From NCBI GenBank assembly GCA_027623875.1, contig JAQBUS010000077.1:1-6332 (forward strand): a stretch of DNA of 6,332 bases, given 5' to 3'. The stretch comes from Pseudomonadota bacterium. Its GTDB lineage: Bacteria > Pseudomonadota > Alphaproteobacteria > Rhodobacterales > Rhodobacteraceae. Positions 4,570 to 6,332 of the stretch are shown here, piece after piece. Below the pieces are notes generated by a model that searched no databases, was not told where the DNA came from, and worked only from the letters and a program-made list of their open reading frames with translations. Position 1 is the first letter of the stretch. Each line of letters starts with the position of its first letter. Made by a program: the position numbers and the translations under genes.

Positions 4570-6141
4570 ATGATAATAGGAGCACCAAAAGAGAGTTTTT
4601 CTGGAGAAACTCGGGTTGCTATGACGCCTGAGTCGGCAGTGCAGCTTCAAAAGCTTGGTCACGAGTGTTTAATTCAGTCGGGGGCAGGGCTGCTATCTGG
4701 CTTTAACGATAAAGCGTACAAAGATGTGGGAGTAAAAGTCGTAAAGACTGGCTCCATGCTTTGGAAAACTTCAAACTTAGTTGTAAAAGTTCGACAACCG
4801 AATCCCTCAGAATTAAAATTCTTACTTCAAGACCAAACTTTGATTTCCTTTTGTAACCCTGCTGTTAATAAAGCATTATTAGAGACGGCTTCGCTAAAAG
4901 GCACCAACGTTATTGCTATGGAAATGGTTCCACGTATATCCAGAGCTCAAAAAATGGATGCGCTGTCTTCAATGGCAAATATAGCAGGTTATAGGGCTGT
5001 AATAGAAGCAAGTAATAATTTCGGTCGCTTCTTCACTGGGCAGATAACAGCTGCAGGTAAGGTTCCTCCAGCAAAGGTTATGGTGGTTGGTGCTGGAGTC
5101 GCTGGTCTAGCTGCTATCGGAACAGCCACGTCGCTAGGTGCTATAGTGAAGGCTTTTGACGTAAGGCCGGAGGTCGCTGAACAAATCGAGTCAATGGGTG
5201 CTGAGTTTCTACGACTCGACTTTGACGACAACCAAGATGGAGCTTCGACCGGAGGTTATGCTGCCCCATCTAGTCCGGAATTTGCTGCAAAACAGTTGGA
5301 GTTATTTAAAGGCCAAGCAGCCGACGTAGATATTCTAATAACAACCGCGTTGATCCCCAATAGAGAAGCTCCAGAGCTCTGGACTAAGGAGATGGTCGAG
5401 GCAATGAAGCCTGGCTCCGTGATAGTAGATTTGGCTGCTGAAAGAGGTGGCAATTGCAAATTAACGGTTATGGATGAGCGAATTGTAACTGAAAATGGAG
5501 TTATAATAATAGGGTACACTGATTTTCCGAGTCGAATGGCCTCCCAGGCCTCAACTTTATATTCCAATAACATTCGTCATATGATTAGTGATCTTACTCC
5601 AAAAAAAGACGGGAATGTTGAACACGATATGGAGGACGATGTTCTTCGTGGGGCGACAGTAGTTTATAATAAGAAAATCACTTTCCCACCACCGCCACCA
5701 AAAATTTCAGCTATCGCTTCAGTAAAGAAAAAAGAAACTCCTAAACCGCTTTCGCGGGCAGAACTTCGTGAGAAGGAAAAAGAAGCTTTTAGTTCTGCTA
5801 CCAAATCCCAGGTTGGCCTGCTTTTATTAGGTGGTGTATTAATGCTTATGATAGGAGCATTTGCCCCTGAGAGTTTTATGCAACATTTTATTGTGTTTGT
5901 TCTGGCGTGTTTTATTGGATTTCAAGTAATTTGGAATGTGAGTCATGCTTTGCACACTCCTTTAATGGCAGTTACTAACGCTATTTCTGGAATAGTTATT
6001 TTGGGAGCTCTTCTTCAGATCGGCTCAGGTAACTTTTTGGTAGTGTTTTTGAGCGTAATTGCGGTTTTTATTGCTTCAATCAACATAGTTGGTGGATTTT
6101 TGGTTACGCGCCGAATGCTAGCTATGTTTCAGAAATCTTAA
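4570..6141 (+). CDS. pntA: Proton-translocating NAD(P) transhydrogenase, alpha subunit PntA
   Basis: With PntB this subunit uses the proton gradient to drive hydride transfer from NADH to NADP+, supplying NADPH (EC 7.1.1.1). It has 523 residues, close to the single-chain alpha subunit of E. coli (510), and unlike the split PntAA/PntAB of Rhodospirillum. The NAD(H)-binding domain I covers about residues 1-370. RISRAQKMDALSS (122-134) supplies Arg122, Gln127, Asp130 and Ser133, matching the NAD-contacting residues of R. rubrum domain I at a constant offset of five. The Rossmann motif GAGVAGL lies at 174-180, with an acidic Asp197 after the second strand. The mobile loop GYTDFPSRMASQAS spans 315-328. 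A linker with five consecutive prolines (373-377) and a charged segment leads to four predicted membrane helices, at about 414-430, 436-456, 464-484 and 488-512. The ATG at 4570 is fixed by AAAGAGGAG five bases upstream. It ends nine bases before pntB, so the two are co-transcribed. Confidence 0.97.
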   Translation: MIIGAPKESFSGETRVAMTPESAVQLQKLGHECLIQSGAGLLSGFNDKAYKDVGVKVVKTGSMLWKTSNLVVKVRQPNPSELKFLLQDQTLISFCNPAVNKALLETASLKGTNVIAMEMVPRISRAQKMDALSSMANIAGYRAVIEASNNFGRFFTGQITAAGKVPPAKVMVVGAGVAGLAAIGTATSLGAIVKAFDVRPEVAEQIESMGAEFLRLDFDDNQDGASTGGYAAPSSPEFAAKQLELFKGQAADVDILITTALIPNREAPELWTKEMVEAMKPGSVIVDLAAERGGNCKLTVMDERIVTENGVIIIGYTDFPSRMASQASTLYSNNIRHMISDLTPKKDGNVEHDMEDDVLRGATVVYNKKITFPPPPPKISAIASVKKKETPKPLSRAELREKEKEAFSSATKSQVGLLLLGGVLMLMIGAFAPESFMQHFIVFVLACFIGFQVIWNVSHALHTPLMAVTNAISGIVILGALLQIGSGNFLVVFLSVIAVFIASINIVGGFLVTRRMLAMFQKS

Positions 6142-6150
6142 GGGATTGTT

Positions 6151-6332
6151 ATGATGGGTGAAGGTATAGTTTCAGCGGCAAATATAGGAGCAGCAGTTCT
6201 TTTTATTTTATCGTTGGGTGGTTTATCAAATCAAGAAAGCGCCAAAAGGGCAGTTTGGTTTGGCATGATTGGAATGGGAATTGCTGTATTTGTAACGATC
6301 TTTGGTCCTGGTATATATAATACGTTTCTGAT
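6151..6332 (+). CDS. pntB: NAD(P) transhydrogenase, beta subunit PntB (N-terminal part, cut by window end)
   Basis: The first 60 codons are present and open to the right edge. They encode the start of the membrane domain II of the beta subunit, which forms the proton channel with the PntA helices. The complete protein also carries the NADP(H)-binding domain III, which lies outside the window. The visible part has a first membrane helix (about residues 8-24, ANIGAAVLFILSLGGL), the conserved loop GGLSNQESAKRAVWFG, equivalent to AGLSKHETSRQGNNFG of E. coli, and a second helix ending in TIFGPG. AAGGGA (6140-6145) overlaps the pntA stop and lies five bases before the first ATG (6151) and eight before the second (6154). 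Either ATG may be used, and they differ by one residue. The nine-base gap from pntA indicates one operon and balanced production of the two subunits. Confidence 0.95.
   Translation, partial: MMGEGIVSAANIGAAVLFILSLGGLSNQESAKRAVWFGMIGMGIAVFVTIFGPGIYNTFL

Overview
The window looks like an AT-rich alphaproteobacterial chromosome, most likely a free-living marine member of the Rhodobacterales/roseobacter type. The basis is the gene order at the left end (helicase tail, S4-domain protein, seven-iron ferredoxin fdxA, carD), which I remember as a recurring Rhodobacterales arrangement, together with protein signatures such as the 112-residue FdxA and the single-chain PntA with a proline-rich linker. 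The genus cannot be fixed from sequence alone. No phage, insertion sequence, CRISPR, tRNA or rRNA signature is visible.

Layout. Positions 1-203 (+) hold the lysine-rich C-terminus of a probable helicase. It is followed with no gap by an S4 RNA-binding (HslR-like) gene at 204-514, which is broken by an apparent one-base frameshift near an AAA triplet at 264-266. fdxA (634-972) and carD (1228-1737) follow on the plus strand, each behind its own intergenic leader. A PPOX-class flavin/split-barrel protein (1830-2312) is encoded on the minus strand, convergent with carD. A 306-bp intergenic stretch (2313-2618) follows. It contains an unexplained GC-rich patch with an interrupted reading frame. cobS (minus, about 2619-3386) and cobT (plus, 3466-4485) diverge from a short AT-rich spacer. 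pntA (4570-6141) and the first 60 codons of pntB (6151 to the window end) close the region.

How the genes work together. CobT activates the lower-ligand base (normally 5,6-dimethylbenzimidazole) to its alpha-ribazole phosphate. CobS joins ribazole or its phosphate to adenosylcobinamide-GDP. The pair therefore does the final nucleotide-loop assembly of cobalamin. PntA and PntB form the proton-translocating NAD(P) transhydrogenase, which supplies NADPH. FdxA is a low-potential electron carrier. CarD is an RNA-polymerase-binding regulator that stabilises open promoter complexes. The helicase and S4 proteins belong to RNA metabolism. The PPOX protein has no assignable substrate.

I find no convincing new multi-gene system. 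The points most worth a second look are the S4-gene frameshift, the GC-rich patch between cobS and the PPOX gene, and two small hairpins that would cover the ribosome binding sites of carD and cobS.
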